Below are positions 25,372 through 34,444 of a DNA stretch of 64,000 bases, in pieces. This DNA comes from Flavobacterium okayamense (lineage in GTDB: Bacteria; Bacteroidota; Bacteroidia; Flavobacteriales; Flavobacteriaceae), in the NCBI RefSeq assembly GCF_019702945.1, contig NZ_AP024749.1, forward strand, positions 496,001 through 560,000. Reading direction: 5' to 3'. The translations under genes and the position numbers were made by a program. Under the pieces are notes generated by a model, which saw only the letters and a list, made by a program, of their open reading frames with translations, was not told where the DNA came from and did no database searches. Each line of letters starts with the position of its first letter. Within the stretch, counting starts at the first letter, position 1.

Positions 25372-27750
25372 ATGCAACGTTTATTGCTTTGTGTTTTCTT
25401 ATTGTCGCATATTATAGTAAGTGCTCAATATTCTTTAAAAGGTACAATTACAAATGAAAATAATGTACCCATTAACGATGTGCATATTCACTTAGGCAAT
25501 AAGATTACAACAACAAATAGTGAAGGAAAGTATTCGATTGAAAATCTTATAGAAGGAAATTATAAACTATACATTTCCTACATTGGTTATGAATCTATCT
25601 CTAAAACTATTTTAATTACTGAAAATACTGAATTTAGCATTCAATTATTTCCAAGTGTTACTAATTTAGAATCTGTTGTGGTTAGCGAACGTATTATGAA
25701 AAATAGTACAATTGATAACGAGCAAAAAATAAATTCTGAAACTATTGAAAATTATAGCAATGTAACTTTAGGTGATGCTTTGAAAGAGATTTCGGGTGTA
25801 AGTACATTAAAATCTGGAACAACTATTGTAAAACCAGTTGTTAACGGCTTACATAGTTTTAGAGTACCCGTTATTAGTGACAATGTTCGACTAGAAGATC
25901 AACAATGGGGCGTAGAACATGCTCCCAATTTTGATGTAAATGCCGCTAATTCACTTTCCGTATTAAAAGGAGCGTCAACACTTCAATATGGAGGAAACGC
26001 TATTGGCGGAATTGTTGTAATCGAACCAATTTCTTTAAAAAAAGACACAATAATAGGAAAAACCATTATTACTGGAGCTTCAAACGGAAGAGGTGGAAGT
26101 ATCAGTTCGAGCTTAACAAAAGGAACTCGAAAGGGTTGGGCATGGAACATTGTTGGTACTGCTAAATATTTTGGCGACCGAGAAGCTCAAAATTACGTCT
26201 TATCTAACACTGGCAATCGTGAACAAAACTTTTCGGGAAACTTAAAATATGTTCAAGATAATTATAGTATTTCTGGTTCTTATAATTTCTATAATGCGCA
26301 AATGGGTATTTTAAAAGCTTCTCATATTGGTAATGTAACCGATTTGTATAATGCGATTACAAACCAAGAGCCATATATAGTAGAGCCGTTTAGTTACAAT
26401 ATAAATCGCCCTAAACAAGAAGTGCAACATCATTTGGCAAAATTATTTTACGAACAAAAGTTAAATGATTTTTCAAAAATCGATTTCCAATATGCTTTTC
26501 AATTTAACAATAGAAAGGAATTTGATGTTCGTAGAAATAGTGAAGATGAAAGACCCGCTTTAGATTTAAATTTAGCTTCGCATAACTTTCAAACGAACTA
26601 CAAATATTCTAAAGAAAGTTGGAAATTTACAAATGGTATTAATTTTGGTTACCAAAACAATGTTGCAAATCCTAATACAGGTGTCAGACCATTAATTCCA
26701 AATTTTGACAAATTTGATTTTGGTATCTATTCAATTACGAATTATAAAATTGACAATTCGCTTAAAATTGAAGGTGGAATTCGTTATGATTTTTCAAGGA
26801 TTATGGCTTCGAAATATTATTTGAAATCGAGATGGGATGAACGTGGTTACGATGAAGATTTTTCGCAATTCATTGTTGAAGACTATGGAACACAATGGCT
26901 AACAAAACCAACTTTTGATTATCACAATTTTGCTGGAAGTATTGGTTTTAACAAACAGTTTCATCATGAAATTAATTGGCTGTTTAGTATTGGTTTAGCA
27001 ACAAGAAATCCAAATGTTTCTGAACTTTTTAGTGATGGTTTACATCATGCTATTGGTCAAATAGAATTAGGTGATTTACGTTTGCAACAAGAAAAAGCTT
27101 TGAAAATCAATTCAACTATTCGAAAAGAATGGAAAAAAGTAACACTTGAAGCTAATCCTTTTATCAGTCGTATAGCCGATTTTATTTATTTACAGCCAAC
27201 TGGATTTGAAACAACAATTCGTGGAGCATTTCCTGTTTGGGAATACAATCAAACCGATGCTTTGTTAACCGGAATTGACGTTAGCGGAAGTTGGATTATC
27301 AATAAACATTTTAGTTATAGTGGAAACTTAGCTTATATAATAGGTCGCGATATAAAAACAGATGATTATTTAATCGACATGCCTCCATTTAACACAACGC
27401 ATAGTATTCAATACAAAAATGAAAAATGGAATAATTTATTGTTAGGATTAAAGTCAGAAACGGTTTTAAAACAAACTAATTATCCAAATTTTAATTTTGA
27501 AACGAACATAGTTGTTGATGGAAATTTAACTCCTGTTACTGTTGATATTAGTTCGCCAACAAAAACTTATAGTCTTTTACATTTTCAAGCCGAATATCAA
27601 TTTTCAATATTTAAAAACAAAACACTAGCGACTGCTTTTTCTGTTCAAAATTTATTAAACACTAATTATAGAGACTACCTAAATCGCCAAAGATTTTATG
27701 CCGAAGAAATGGGTAGAAATTTTCAAATTCAATTAAAATTTAATTATTAA
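25372..27750 (+). CDS. TonB-dependent receptor, ZnuD-like (probable metal uptake)
   Basis: 792 residues. Signal peptide 1-18 (ends VSAQ); carboxypeptidase-regulatory-like domain about 20-100 (YSLKGTITNENNVPINDV); plug about 115-225 (LGDALKEISGVSTL, VLKGASTLQYGGNAIGG); 22-strand barrel to the C-terminal NFQIQLKFNY. The block RNPNVSELFSDGLHHAIGQIELGD resembles the ZnuD-type family signature with its Glu-Leu-x-x-x-Gly-x-His core, known for zinc receptors. With the His/Cys-rich protein in front, import of zinc or another divalent metal is the best guess. Specificity is inference. Confidence 0.82.
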   Translation: MQRLLLCVFLLSHIIVSAQYSLKGTITNENNVPINDVHIHLGNKITTTNSEGKYSIENLIEGNYKLYISYIGYESISKTILITENTEFSIQLFPSVTNLESVVVSERIMKNSTIDNEQKINSETIENYSNVTLGDALKEISGVSTLKSGTTIVKPVVNGLHSFRVPVISDNVRLEDQQWGVEHAPNFDVNAANSLSVLKGASTLQYGGNAIGGIVVIEPISLKKDTIIGKTIITGASNGRGGSISSSLTKGTRKGWAWNIVGTAKYFGDREAQNYVLSNTGNREQNFSGNLKYVQDNYSISGSYNFYNAQMGILKASHIGNVTDLYNAITNQEPYIVEPFSYNINRPKQEVQHHLAKLFYEQKLNDFSKIDFQYAFQFNNRKEFDVRRNSEDERPALDLNLASHNFQTNYKYSKESWKFTNGINFGYQNNVANPNTGVRPLIPNFDKFDFGIYSITNYKIDNSLKIEGGIRYDFSRIMASKYYLKSRWDERGYDEDFSQFIVEDYGTQWLTKPTFDYHNFAGSIGFNKQFHHEINWLFSIGLATRNPNVSELFSDGLHHAIGQIELGDLRLQQEKALKINSTIRKEWKKVTLEANPFISRIADFIYLQPTGFETTIRGAFPVWEYNQTDALLTGIDVSGSWIINKHFSYSGNLAYIIGRDIKTDDYLIDMPPFNTTHSIQYKNEKWNNLLLGLKSETVLKQTNYPNFNFETNIVVDGNLTPVTVDISSPTKTYSLLHFQAEYQFSIFKNKTLATAFSVQNLLNTNYRDYLNRQRFYAEEMGRNFQIQLKFNY

Positions 27751-27762
27751 AAATTTAAAAAA

Positions 27763-28317
27763 ATGAAACATTTAAAATTAACATCATTCGCATTATTAGC
27801 ATTTACATTATTTTCTTGTTCAAACGATGATTCTGGGCCAGTAAACGAAGAAGAAGTAATCACTACAATTAGGGTTACTTTAACAAACGGTGGAAATACT
27901 ATTACTTTACAATCTCAAGATTTAGATGGAGACGGGCCAAACGCTCCTGTAGTTACAGTTTCTGGAAATTTAGATACGAGTACAACTTATTTAGGTTCTG
28001 TAGAATTTCTAAACGAATTAGAAAATCCTGCTGAAGACATTACAGCAGAAGTTGAAGAAGAGGGCGTAGATCACCAGTTATTTTTTGACTTAACAAATTC
28101 TTTAGGAACAATTACTTATGACGATGTAGATGATAATGGTAACCCAATTGGTTTAGAGTTCAATTTAGTAACTGGTAGCTCAGGCTCTGGCACTTTAACT
28201 GTTACTTTACGTCACGAACCAAACAAAGAAGCTTCTGGTGTTAGTGATGGAGACATTACAAATGCAGGAGGCTCAACAGATGCCGAAGTTAGTTTCCCAA
28301 TAACAGTTTCGTTATAA
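27763..28317 (+). CDS. Lipoprotein of the receptor cassette
   Basis: 184 residues. Lipoprotein signal peptide with LFSC at 16-19 followed by SNDDSGP, so acylated at Cys19. The mature part is Asp/Glu-rich and beta-structured with EEEVITTIRVTLT, DLDGDGPNAPVV, GSGTLTVTLRHEPNKEA and SDGDITNAGGSTD. Similar proteins follow TonB receptors of this type in many flavobacteria and are sometimes named type 1 periplasmic-binding-fold proteins. Starts 12 bases after the receptor. A partner that captures the ligand at the surface is plausible but unproven. Confidence 0.75.
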   Translation: MKHLKLTSFALLAFTLFSCSNDDSGPVNEEEVITTIRVTLTNGGNTITLQSQDLDGDGPNAPVVTVSGNLDTSTTYLGSVEFLNELENPAEDITAEVEEEGVDHQLFFDLTNSLGTITYDDVDDNGNPIGLEFNLVTGSSGSGTLTVTLRHEPNKEASGVSDGDITNAGGSTDAEVSFPITVSL

Positions 28318-28323
28318 ATTTTT

Positions 28324-28356
28324 AAAACCCTTTGAAATTTCAAAGGGTTTTATTTT
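28324..28356 (+). terminator. Terminator of the receptor cassette
   Basis: Fully palindromic AAAACCCTTTGAAA/TTTCAAAGGGTTTT (28324-28337 and 28338-28351) followed by an AT-rich T tail. Confidence 0.85.
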
Positions 28357-28381
28357 AACAAAACTTAACAAATCTATTTAG

Positions 28382-28389
28382 TATTTTTG
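28382..28389 (+). promoter_or_regulatory. -7 element of the prolyl oligopeptidase gene
   Basis: TATTTTTG (TAnnTTTG), 109 bases before the ATG. The long leader contains a possible 20-codon ORF (28417-28479, MPNYKFLNIS...) and complementary AATGCCT/AGGCATT arms; both may be chance. Confidence 0.4.
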
Positions 28390-28498
28390 TTTTCAACCAA
28401 AAATTTTTAGAACGAAATGCCTAACTACAAATTTTTAAACATATCAAAGATTTTAATAAAGGCATTACATCTTCATTAATCTAAAATATTTTATAAAG

Positions 28499-30625
28499 AT
28501 GAAAAAAACAATAACACTTCTTTTTGCTGCTACCGCAATTATTGCATGTAAAAAAGAAGAAACTAAAACAGAAGAATTAGACATGAGTGTGGTTTATCCG
28601 CAAACAAAAAAAGTTGATACAATTGATGTATACTTTGGTGATTCCATTAATGATCCTTACCGTTGGTTAGAAGACGACAGAAGTGCAGAAACTGAGGCTT
28701 GGGTTAAAGCTGAAAACGAAGTAACATTTGGTTATTTAAACAAAATTCCATTTCGTAATCAAATTAAAGAACGTTTAGAAAAACTTTGGAATTACGAAAA
28801 GATTTCTGCACCATTTAAAGAAGGAAATTATACTTATTTCTATAAAAATGATGGTTTACAAAATCAATCTGTTTTATACAGAAAAGACGCAAGTGGTAAA
28901 GAAGAAGTTTTCTTAGACCCAAATACTTTTTCAAAAGATGGTACAACTTCACTAGGTGGTTTAAGTTTTACAAAAGATGGAACAATGGCTGCCTATGCTA
29001 TATCTGAAGGAGGAAGCGATTGGAGAAAAGTAATCGTAGTAGACACACAGACTAAAGAACAAATTGGCGACACAATTGTTGATGTAAAGTTCAGTGGAAT
29101 GTCTTGGTATAAAAATGATGGTTTTTATTATTCAAGCTATGACAAGCCAAAGGGAAGCGAGCTTTCGGCTAAAACAGACCAACACAAACTATACTATCAT
29201 AAACTTGGCACAAAACAAAGTGAAGACAAAGTTGTTTTTGGTTTAAAAGAAAAAAGAAGATATGTAGGTGGTTATGTTACTGAAGATGAGAACTATTTAA
29301 TTATTTCGGGCGCAAATGCCACAAACGGAAACGAATTGTATATTAAAGATTTATCAAACAATGGTCCTATTGTTAACATTATCAACAACTTTGATAGCAA
29401 TAGCGATGTGATTGATAATATTGGCACAAAATTCTATGTTGTAACCGATTATCAAGCGCCAAACAAAAAAATTGTAACTTTTGATTTAGCAAAACCTCAA
29501 CAAGAAAATTGGGTTGATTTTATTGCAGAAACAGAAAATGTATTATCACCATCAACTGGTGGCGGTTACATCTTTACAAAATATATGAAAGATGCTGTTT
29601 CTCAAATCAAACAATACGATTATGAAGGAAAACTAGTTCGTGAAATCGAACTTCCCGGAGTTGGTTCTGCAGGTGGATTTGGAGGTAAAAAAGAAGAAAC
29701 AACTTTGTATTATTCGTTTACTAACTATGTTACTCCAGGGACAATATATGAGTTTGATCCAAAACCTGGAGCTTCAAAAGTTTACAACAAACCAAATGTA
29801 GATTTCAAATCAGAAGATTACGAGTCAAAACAAGTATTTTACACTTCTAAAGATGGTGCTAAAGTTCCAATGATTATAACTTATAAAAAAGGAACTGAAT
29901 TAAATGGTAAAAACCCAACTATCTTATATGGTTATGGCGGATTTAATGTTAGTCTTACGCCAAGTTTTAGTATTGCTAATGCTGTTTGGATGGAAAATGG
30001 TGGAGTTTATGCCGTAGCTAACTTACGTGGAGGTGGTGAATATGGTAAAAAATGGCACGATGCAGGAACTCAAATGCAAAAACAAAACGTATTTGACGAT
30101 TTCATTGCTGCTGCAGAATATTTAATAAAAGAGAAATATACTTCATCAGATTATTTAGCAATTAAAGGTGGTTCAAACGGAGGTTTATTAGTTGGTGCAA
30201 CGATGACGCAACGTCCTGATTTAATGAAAGTAGCGATTCCACAAGTTGGTGTTTTAGATATGTTACGTTATCATACATTTACAGCAGGAGCTGGTTGGGC
30301 TTACGATTATGGAACAAGCGAGCAAAGCAAAGAAATGTTTGAATACTTAAAGGGTTATTCTCCGGTTCACAATGTAAAAGAAGGAACGCAATACCCTGCA
30401 ACTTTAGTTACTACTGGTGATCATGATGATAGAGTAGTTCCTGCACACAGTTTCAAATTCGCTGCTGAATTACAAGCGAAACAAACGGGACCAAACCCAG
30501 TTCTTATTAGAATTGATACCAATGCTGGACATGGTGCTGGTAAATCTACTGAAGCCATTATTAATGAGCAAGTAGATATTCAAGCATTTGCTTTGTATAA
30601 TATGGGGATTAGAGAATTGAAATAA
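28499..30625 (+). CDS. Prolyl oligopeptidase (S9A) lipoprotein
   Basis: 708 residues, close to the length of mammalian prolyl oligopeptidase. Signal peptide with a lipobox-like AIIAC (Cys17), so probably an envelope lipoprotein. N-terminal beta-propeller (about 70-420) opening with [20 protein letters not shown]-terminal alpha/beta hydrolase with nucleophile Ser559 ([11 protein letters not shown]), acid in [11 protein letters not shown] (641-651) and His678 (NAGHGAGKS). Cleaves after proline in short peptides. Monocistronic, followed by a strong terminator. Confidence 0.95.
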   Translation: MKKTITLLFAATAIIACKKEETKTEELDMSVVYPQTKKVDTIDVYFGDSINDPYRWLEDDRSAETEAWVKAENEVTFGYLNKIPFRNQIKERLEKLWNYEKISAPFKEGNYTYFYKNDGLQNQSVLYRKDASGKEEVFLDPNTFSKDGTTSLGGLSFTKDGTMAAYAISEGGSDWRKVIVVDTQTKEQIGDTIVDVKFSGMSWYKNDGFYYSSYDKPKGSELSAKTDQHKLYYHKLGTKQSEDKVVFGLKEKRRYVGGYVTEDENYLIISGANATNGNELYIKDLSNNGPIVNIINNFDSNSDVIDNIGTKFYVVTDYQAPNKKIVTFDLAKPQQENWVDFIAETENVLSPSTGGGYIFTKYMKDAVSQIKQYDYEGKLVREIELPGVGSAGGFGGKKEETTLYYSFTNYVTPGTIYEFDPKPGASKVYNKPNVDFKSEDYESKQVFYTSKDGAKVPMIITYKKGTELNGKNPTILYGYGGFNVSLTPSFSIANAVWMENGGVYAVANLRGGGEYGKKWHDAGTQMQKQNVFDDFIAAAEYLIKEKYTSSDYLAIKGGSNGGLLVGATMTQRPDLMKVAIPQVGVLDMLRYHTFTAGAGWAYDYGTSEQSKEMFEYLKGYSPVHNVKEGTQYPATLVTTGDHDDRVVPAHSFKFAAELQAKQTGPNPVLIRIDTNAGHGAGKSTEAIINEQVDIQAFALYNMGIRELK

Positions 30626-30640
30626 TTTGATTTATAAAAT

Positions 30641-30668
30641 AAAAAAACCGCTCATATGAGCGGTTTTT
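30641..30668 (+). terminator. Terminator of prolyl oligopeptidase gene (copy 1 of a duplicated terminator)
   Basis: Stem ACCGCTCAT/ATGAGCGGT (30647-30664) with A and T runs. Identical to the terminator at 32356-32387. Confidence 0.92.
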
Positions 30669-30699
30669 TTTATAACTTGCCATAACTAATAAAATTGTT

Positions 30700-31389
30700 A
30701 TGAGTAATAAATTCTATTTAAATATTGACTCTCCTTGTTCAGAAGATTTTAATTCATTTACTCCTACTAAAGAAGGTGGCTTTTGTAGTTCATGTACAAA
30801 AAATGTTGTTGATTTCACAAAATTATCTCATGAAGAAATTAACACTTATTTCAACAACAAACGAAACAATAATATTTGTGGACGCTTTAAAACGGAGCAA
30901 TTAAATACTATTCGTGACCCACAATATAAAAGAAGTAACTTTTTTGGATATCTAAGTGGAATTGCAATAGCCTGTCTTACATTTTTTAATAGTTCAAATT
31001 TACAAGCACAAGAAATTAAAAATCAAAATGAAACCAACGATAAAACTAAAATAAAAACCGAAGACACAAAAGAACAAAAACTAATTACTGCTAAAGGAAT
31101 AGTGTCAGATGATTTAGGGCCAATTGCTGGAGCAAGTGTTACATTAGAAGGAACTAATATAACAACAACAACGGACTTTGATGGTAATTTCGAATTCCCT
31201 AAAAAGCTTAAAGTTGGTGATGTCTTAATCTTTAGTTATGTGGGTAATACCTCCAAAAAAGTAATAATGAATGAAAATTCTGCTTCTAATGTAGAATTAA
31301 AAGTAGATTTAATTGAGTGCGGTGTTATGATAATGGGTAAAGTAGCCAAAAAGGGAGTTTACTCTTCAAAAAAACAACTTTATAGGTGA
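30700..31389 (+). CDS. Membrane protein with N-terminal Cys motif and carboxypeptidase-regulatory-like domain
   Basis: 229 residues. An N-terminal cytoplasmic-looking module has four cysteines in the order Cys13, Cys29, Cys32, Cys60 (SPCSEDF, GGFCSSCTKNVVDFT, NNICGRF), suggestive of a metal site. One membrane segment (about 83-98) is followed by LQAQ, a charged linker and a CarbopepD_reg_2 beta sandwich (about 131-205, TAKGIVSDDLGPIAGASV, FDGNFEFP, FSYVGNTSKKV). The Cys module recurs in Bacteroidota proteins of unknown function. Its stop overlaps the GTG start of the transglutaminase-like gene. Lies inside the cassette bracketed by two identical terminators. Confidence 0.7.
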   Translation: MSNKFYLNIDSPCSEDFNSFTPTKEGGFCSSCTKNVVDFTKLSHEEINTYFNNKRNNNICGRFKTEQLNTIRDPQYKRSNFFGYLSGIAIACLTFFNSSNLQAQEIKNQNETNDKTKIKTEDTKEQKLITAKGIVSDDLGPIAGASVTLEGTNITTTTDFDGNFEFPKKLKVGDVLIFSYVGNTSKKVIMNENSASNVELKVDLIECGVMIMGKVAKKGVYSSKKQLYR

Positions 31390-32357
31390 GAAGATTATTT
31401 ATCATTTTATTTTTTTTTACAACTTTATCACCTAAAGCTCAGGTATCAGATTTTGATTCAATAAATTTTACAAGAGCAGATAATATTGCAAAACTCAATG
31501 AAGGTGAAAGTTTAGATAATTTGCCAATTCTTGCTTATAATCTTACTCACAAACTCAACACTGATATTGAGAAATTTAGAGCAATTTTTTATTGGGTAAG
31601 TAATAATATTAATGCTGATGATGCACTTAATTCAAAAGTCTTACATAAAAGAAGAAAATTTAAGAACGATAGCTTAGCTTTTATTAGTTGGGATAAAAAA
31701 AATAAAAAAAAATTCTTTAAAAAACTTATAACCCAAAAACGAACTGTTTGTACTGGTTATGCTTATTTAATAAAAGAACTTTGTTTTTTTTCAAATATCG
31801 AATGCGAAATAATTAATGGTTATGGAAGAACATTTGAAAGCAATGTTGAATCATTAGACTTAGTTAACCACTCATGGAATACTGTAAAATTAAACAACAA
31901 ATGGTATTTATGTGATGCTACTTGGGCAAGTGGGTATTTAGCAGAAAAAGGAAAGTTTATAAAGGAATATAATGATGGTTATTTCTTGACTGAACCTCAC
32001 TTATTTGAAAAAAATCACATTCCTGAAAATAAAAAAAAGGAAATAAATCAAATCTTTCCTCTTGTTTATGGTGAAACTTTTAAATTAAACATTGACCCAA
32101 TTTTACCTAGTACTTTAAAATTAAATTGTAAAATAGGAGAAGTAATTACTTTTAGTTATAAAAGTTTAAACAATGAATATATACCATCACTCATTCAACT
32201 AAAGGGAGTTAAAGAAATTCCATTTAAAATTTTTGATGTTCAAAAAAAGAATAATATAACTTCTTTTAAATATTCTTTTACAAATAAAGGAAATTATGAT
32301 GTACATCTTAAAGCAAATAATGATATAGTTGCTACTTATATTATTAATGTAGAATAA
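31386..32357 (+). CDS. Secreted transglutaminase-like cysteine protease-fold protein
   Basis: 323 residues with a GTG start overlapping the previous stop by four bases (GTGA). Signal peptide 1-19 (ends SPKAQ). Transglutaminase-like core at about 60-200 with the full triad: Cys122 (KRTVCTGYAYL), His162 (NHSWNTV), Asp177 (YLCDATWASG). The rest is a beta-rich C-terminal domain (about 235-323). Such proteins act as periplasmic peptidases or cross-linkers; the partner is likely the preceding Cys-motif membrane protein (inference). Followed by the second copy of the duplicated terminator. Confidence 0.82.
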   Translation: MRRLFIILFFFTTLSPKAQVSDFDSINFTRADNIAKLNEGESLDNLPILAYNLTHKLNTDIEKFRAIFYWVSNNINADDALNSKVLHKRRKFKNDSLAFISWDKKNKKKFFKKLITQKRTVCTGYAYLIKELCFFSNIECEIINGYGRTFESNVESLDLVNHSWNTVKLNNKWYLCDATWASGYLAEKGKFIKEYNDGYFLTEPHLFEKNHIPENKKKEINQIFPLVYGETFKLNIDPILPSTLKLNCKIGEVITFSYKSLNNEYIPSLIQLKGVKEIPFKIFDVQKKNNITSFKYSFTNKGNYDVHLKANNDIVATYIINVE

Positions 32358-32387
32358 AAAAAACCGCTCATATGAGCGGTTTTTTTA
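32356..32387. terminator. Shared terminator (copy 2 of the duplicated terminator)
   Basis: Stem ACCGCTCAT/ATGAGCGGT (32363-32380) with A8 before and T7 after, working for both the transglutaminase-like gene and the convergent AIM24 gene. The core is identical to copy 1 at 30641-30668. Confidence 0.92.
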
Positions 32388-32393
32388 TTATGA

Positions 32394-33194
32394 TTAAAAC
32401 CTATTATCTCCATCTAAAAGATTTCCAAGTCCGCCAAGTAAACTTCCTTCTCCTTTATCCTTTCCTCCCATTTGTGGTGCCGCCTGAATTACTCTATCAG
32501 CTAAACGGCTAAACGGTAAGGATTGTATATATGCCACTCCAGGTCCGCGAAGTGTTGCGAAGAAAACACCTTCGCCTCCAAAAATGGTATTTTTAATTCC
32601 GCCTACAAATTCAATATCGTAATGTACGTCTTTAGTAAATCCAACAATACAACCCGTATCTACTTTTAAAACTTCACCTGGTTGAAGTTCTTTACGTGCT
32701 AATGTTCCACCTGCATGTACAAATGCCATTCCATCTCCTTCTAATTTCTGCATGATAAATCCTTCTCCACCGAACAATCCTCTACCTAACTTTCTTGAAA
32801 AGTCAATTCCTACCGAAACTCCTTTTGCCGCACATAGAAAAGCGTCTTTTTGGCAAACAAATTTACCACCATATTTCATTAAATCTATCGCCACAATTTT
32901 CCCAGGATAAGGCGATGCAAAAGATACTTTGCGCTTGCCCATATCTATATTTTGGTAAGCCGTCATAAACAAACTTTCGCCTGTTAAAACACGTTTCCCT
33001 GCCGATAACAACTTACCGAAAATTCCACCTTCTTGTTTGCTTCCGTCTCCAAAAATAGTTTCCATTTTGATACCGTTTTCCATCATCATAAAACTTCCTG
33101 CTTCGGCAACAACAACTTCTTGCGGATCAAGTTCTATCTCAACATATTGCATTTCTTCACCATAAATATGGTAATCTATTTCATGTGCTTGCAT
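32394..33194 (-). CDS. AIM24/TIGR00266 family protein
   Basis: 266 residues, beta-strand-rich, no signal peptide. Family hallmarks: [20 protein letters not shown] near 16-35, a middle [11 protein letters not shown], Gly-rich turns ([19 protein letters not shown]), [22 protein letters not shown] and the C-terminal [20 protein letters not shown]. The C-terminal tail [13 protein letters not shown] is typical of bacterial members. Function of the family is unknown; the fold is a triple beta-prism as in tryptophan-attenuator-like proteins. Monocistronic. Confidence 0.9.
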   Translation of the reverse strand: MQAHEIDYHIYGEEMQYVEIELDPQEVVVAEAGSFMMMENGIKMETIFGDGSKQEGGIFGKLLSAGKRVLTGESLFMTAYQNIDMGKRKVSFASPYPGKIVAIDLMKYGGKFVCQKDAFLCAAKGVSVGIDFSRKLGRGLFGGEGFIMQKLEGDGMAFVHAGGTLARKELQPGEVLKVDTGCIVGFTKDVHYDIEFVGGIKNTIFGGEGVFFATLRGPGVAYIQSLPFSRLADRVIQAAPQMGGKDKGEGSLLGGLGNLLDGDNRF

Positions 33195-33253
33195 AATTTT
33201 AAGTTTTTGTTTTATTAGTCGGGAAACGAAATAAATTGTTACTTTTTGAAACT

Positions 33254-33280
33254 AAAAAATCCCGAACAAGTCGGGATTTT
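33254..33280 (-). terminator. Terminator downstream of the 104-aa secreted protein
   Basis: Stem AAAATCCCGA/TCGGGATTTT (33256-33265 and 33271-33280) with a five-base loop; on the minus strand it is followed by T6. Confidence 0.85.
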
Positions 33281-33282
33281 AA

Positions 33283-33597
33283 TTATTTAACAAACTTTGA
33301 AAGTTTTATTGTTTCGCCACACATATCGCTGGTTATTTTAAAAACAACATCTCCTTTCTTACCTTCATTTGCCCAACGAACTTCTTTACCTACATTACAA
33401 CCAATACTTGTTTTACCACTTTTATTTATACTTACAAAACCTGTACCTGTATGAATGCTTACTTTTTCTTTTGTATCGTTTATCAGTGTGAAGCTTTTTT
33501 CTAATGTAACTTCTTTCAAAAAAGATTCAGTTTCATTAATATTAAAAACATTTAAACCAATAACTACAAAATAGAACGAGATTAATAGTGTTTTCAT
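33283..33597 (-). CDS. Hypothetical small secreted protein
   Basis: 104 residues. Hydrophobic signal-like N terminus (about 1-17, MKTLLISFYFVVIGLNVF), then a beta-rich domain with two cysteines, Cys67 (TSIGCNVG) and Cys92 (SDMCGETI), that could form a disulfide. TLINDTKEKVSIHTGTGFVSI and EVRWANEGKKGDVVF recur in small Bacteroidota periplasmic proteins. No function recognised. Single-gene unit with its own terminator. Confidence 0.65.
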   Translation of the reverse strand: MKTLLISFYFVVIGLNVFNINETESFLKEVTLEKSFTLINDTKEKVSIHTGTGFVSINKSGKTSIGCNVGKEVRWANEGKKGDVVFKITSDMCGETIKLSKFVK

Positions 33598-33700
33598 AAA
33601 TTATAGATTAACATAAATAGACGAAACTAAAGTAGATTAAAAAAAATTAAAAAAGTGGGTGGATTTGTGAAATGGCATTTTGAGTTTCTAAAAACATTAT

Positions 33701-34441
33701 TTAATATGTTAAATCTACATACCCAATATATTTGGTAATAGTAGCTTTTCTACGATTAATATAGGGCCCAGAATTTACAGGTTTATATTTTCTGGGATTA
33801 GGTAAAATTACTGCAATTCCAGCTGCTTCATATTTCGATAAATTTCGCGCCTCTTTATGGTACCAATGTTTTGAAGCTGCTTCGGCGCCATAAACACCAT
33901 CACCCATTTCAATGCTGTTTAAATAAACTTCCATAATACGTTCTTTACTCCACAAGAGTTCAATTAAAACTGTAAAGTAAGCTTCAAAACCTTTACGAAT
34001 GTAGCTACGTCCTGGCCAAAGAAAAACGTTTTTAGCCGTTTGTTGTGAAATGGTACTTCCCCCTCTAATTTTTTTCCCTTTTTGATTTTTCTCAAACGCC
34101 TTTTGCATAGAATCAAAATCGAAACCATTATGCTCTAAAAACTTGCCATCTTCGCTAGCAATAACCGCTTTTTGAAGATTGGGAGAAATATATTCAATAT
34201 CAACCCAATCGTGTGAGCAAGTCATTTCTTTCCCGGCTTCCTTTTGCTCTAAAGCTCTTATCGCCATCAACGGTGTATAAGGTACAGGTACAAATTTGTA
34301 TAATAAAACAAAGAAAACACTAATGATATTAAACCATAGAAAAGTTTTCCAAACAAAACGGAAAATTTTCTGACCCATGCTTCTTTTTAAAGGTTTTTTT
34401 GTAGGTGTAGTTTTCTTTTTTAATGTAGTTTTTTTTGCCAT
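33701..34441 (-). CDS. mtgA: Monofunctional peptidoglycan glycosyltransferase MtgA
   Basis: 246 residues. Lys-rich cytoplasmic N terminus, one membrane anchor (about 27-49), then a GT51 domain. Motifs: catalytic Glu in ASEDGKFLEHNGFDF, RGGSTISQQTAKN, RKGFEAYFTVLIELLWSKERIMEVYLN, and SIEMGDGVYGAEAAS. Polymerises lipid II into glycan strands without a transpeptidase domain. Starts three bases after the DAO-type oxidoreductase stop, so co-transcribed with it. Confidence 0.95.
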   Translation of the reverse strand: MAKKTTLKKKTTPTKKPLKRSMGQKIFRFVWKTFLWFNIISVFFVLLYKFVPVPYTPLMAIRALEQKEAGKEMTCSHDWVDIEYISPNLQKAVIASEDGKFLEHNGFDFDSMQKAFEKNQKGKKIRGGSTISQQTAKNVFLWPGRSYIRKGFEAYFTVLIELLWSKERIMEVYLNSIEMGDGVYGAEAASKHWYHKEARNLSKYEAAGIAVILPNPRKYKPVNSGPYINRRKATITKYIGYVDLTY

Positions 34442-34444
34442 AAA

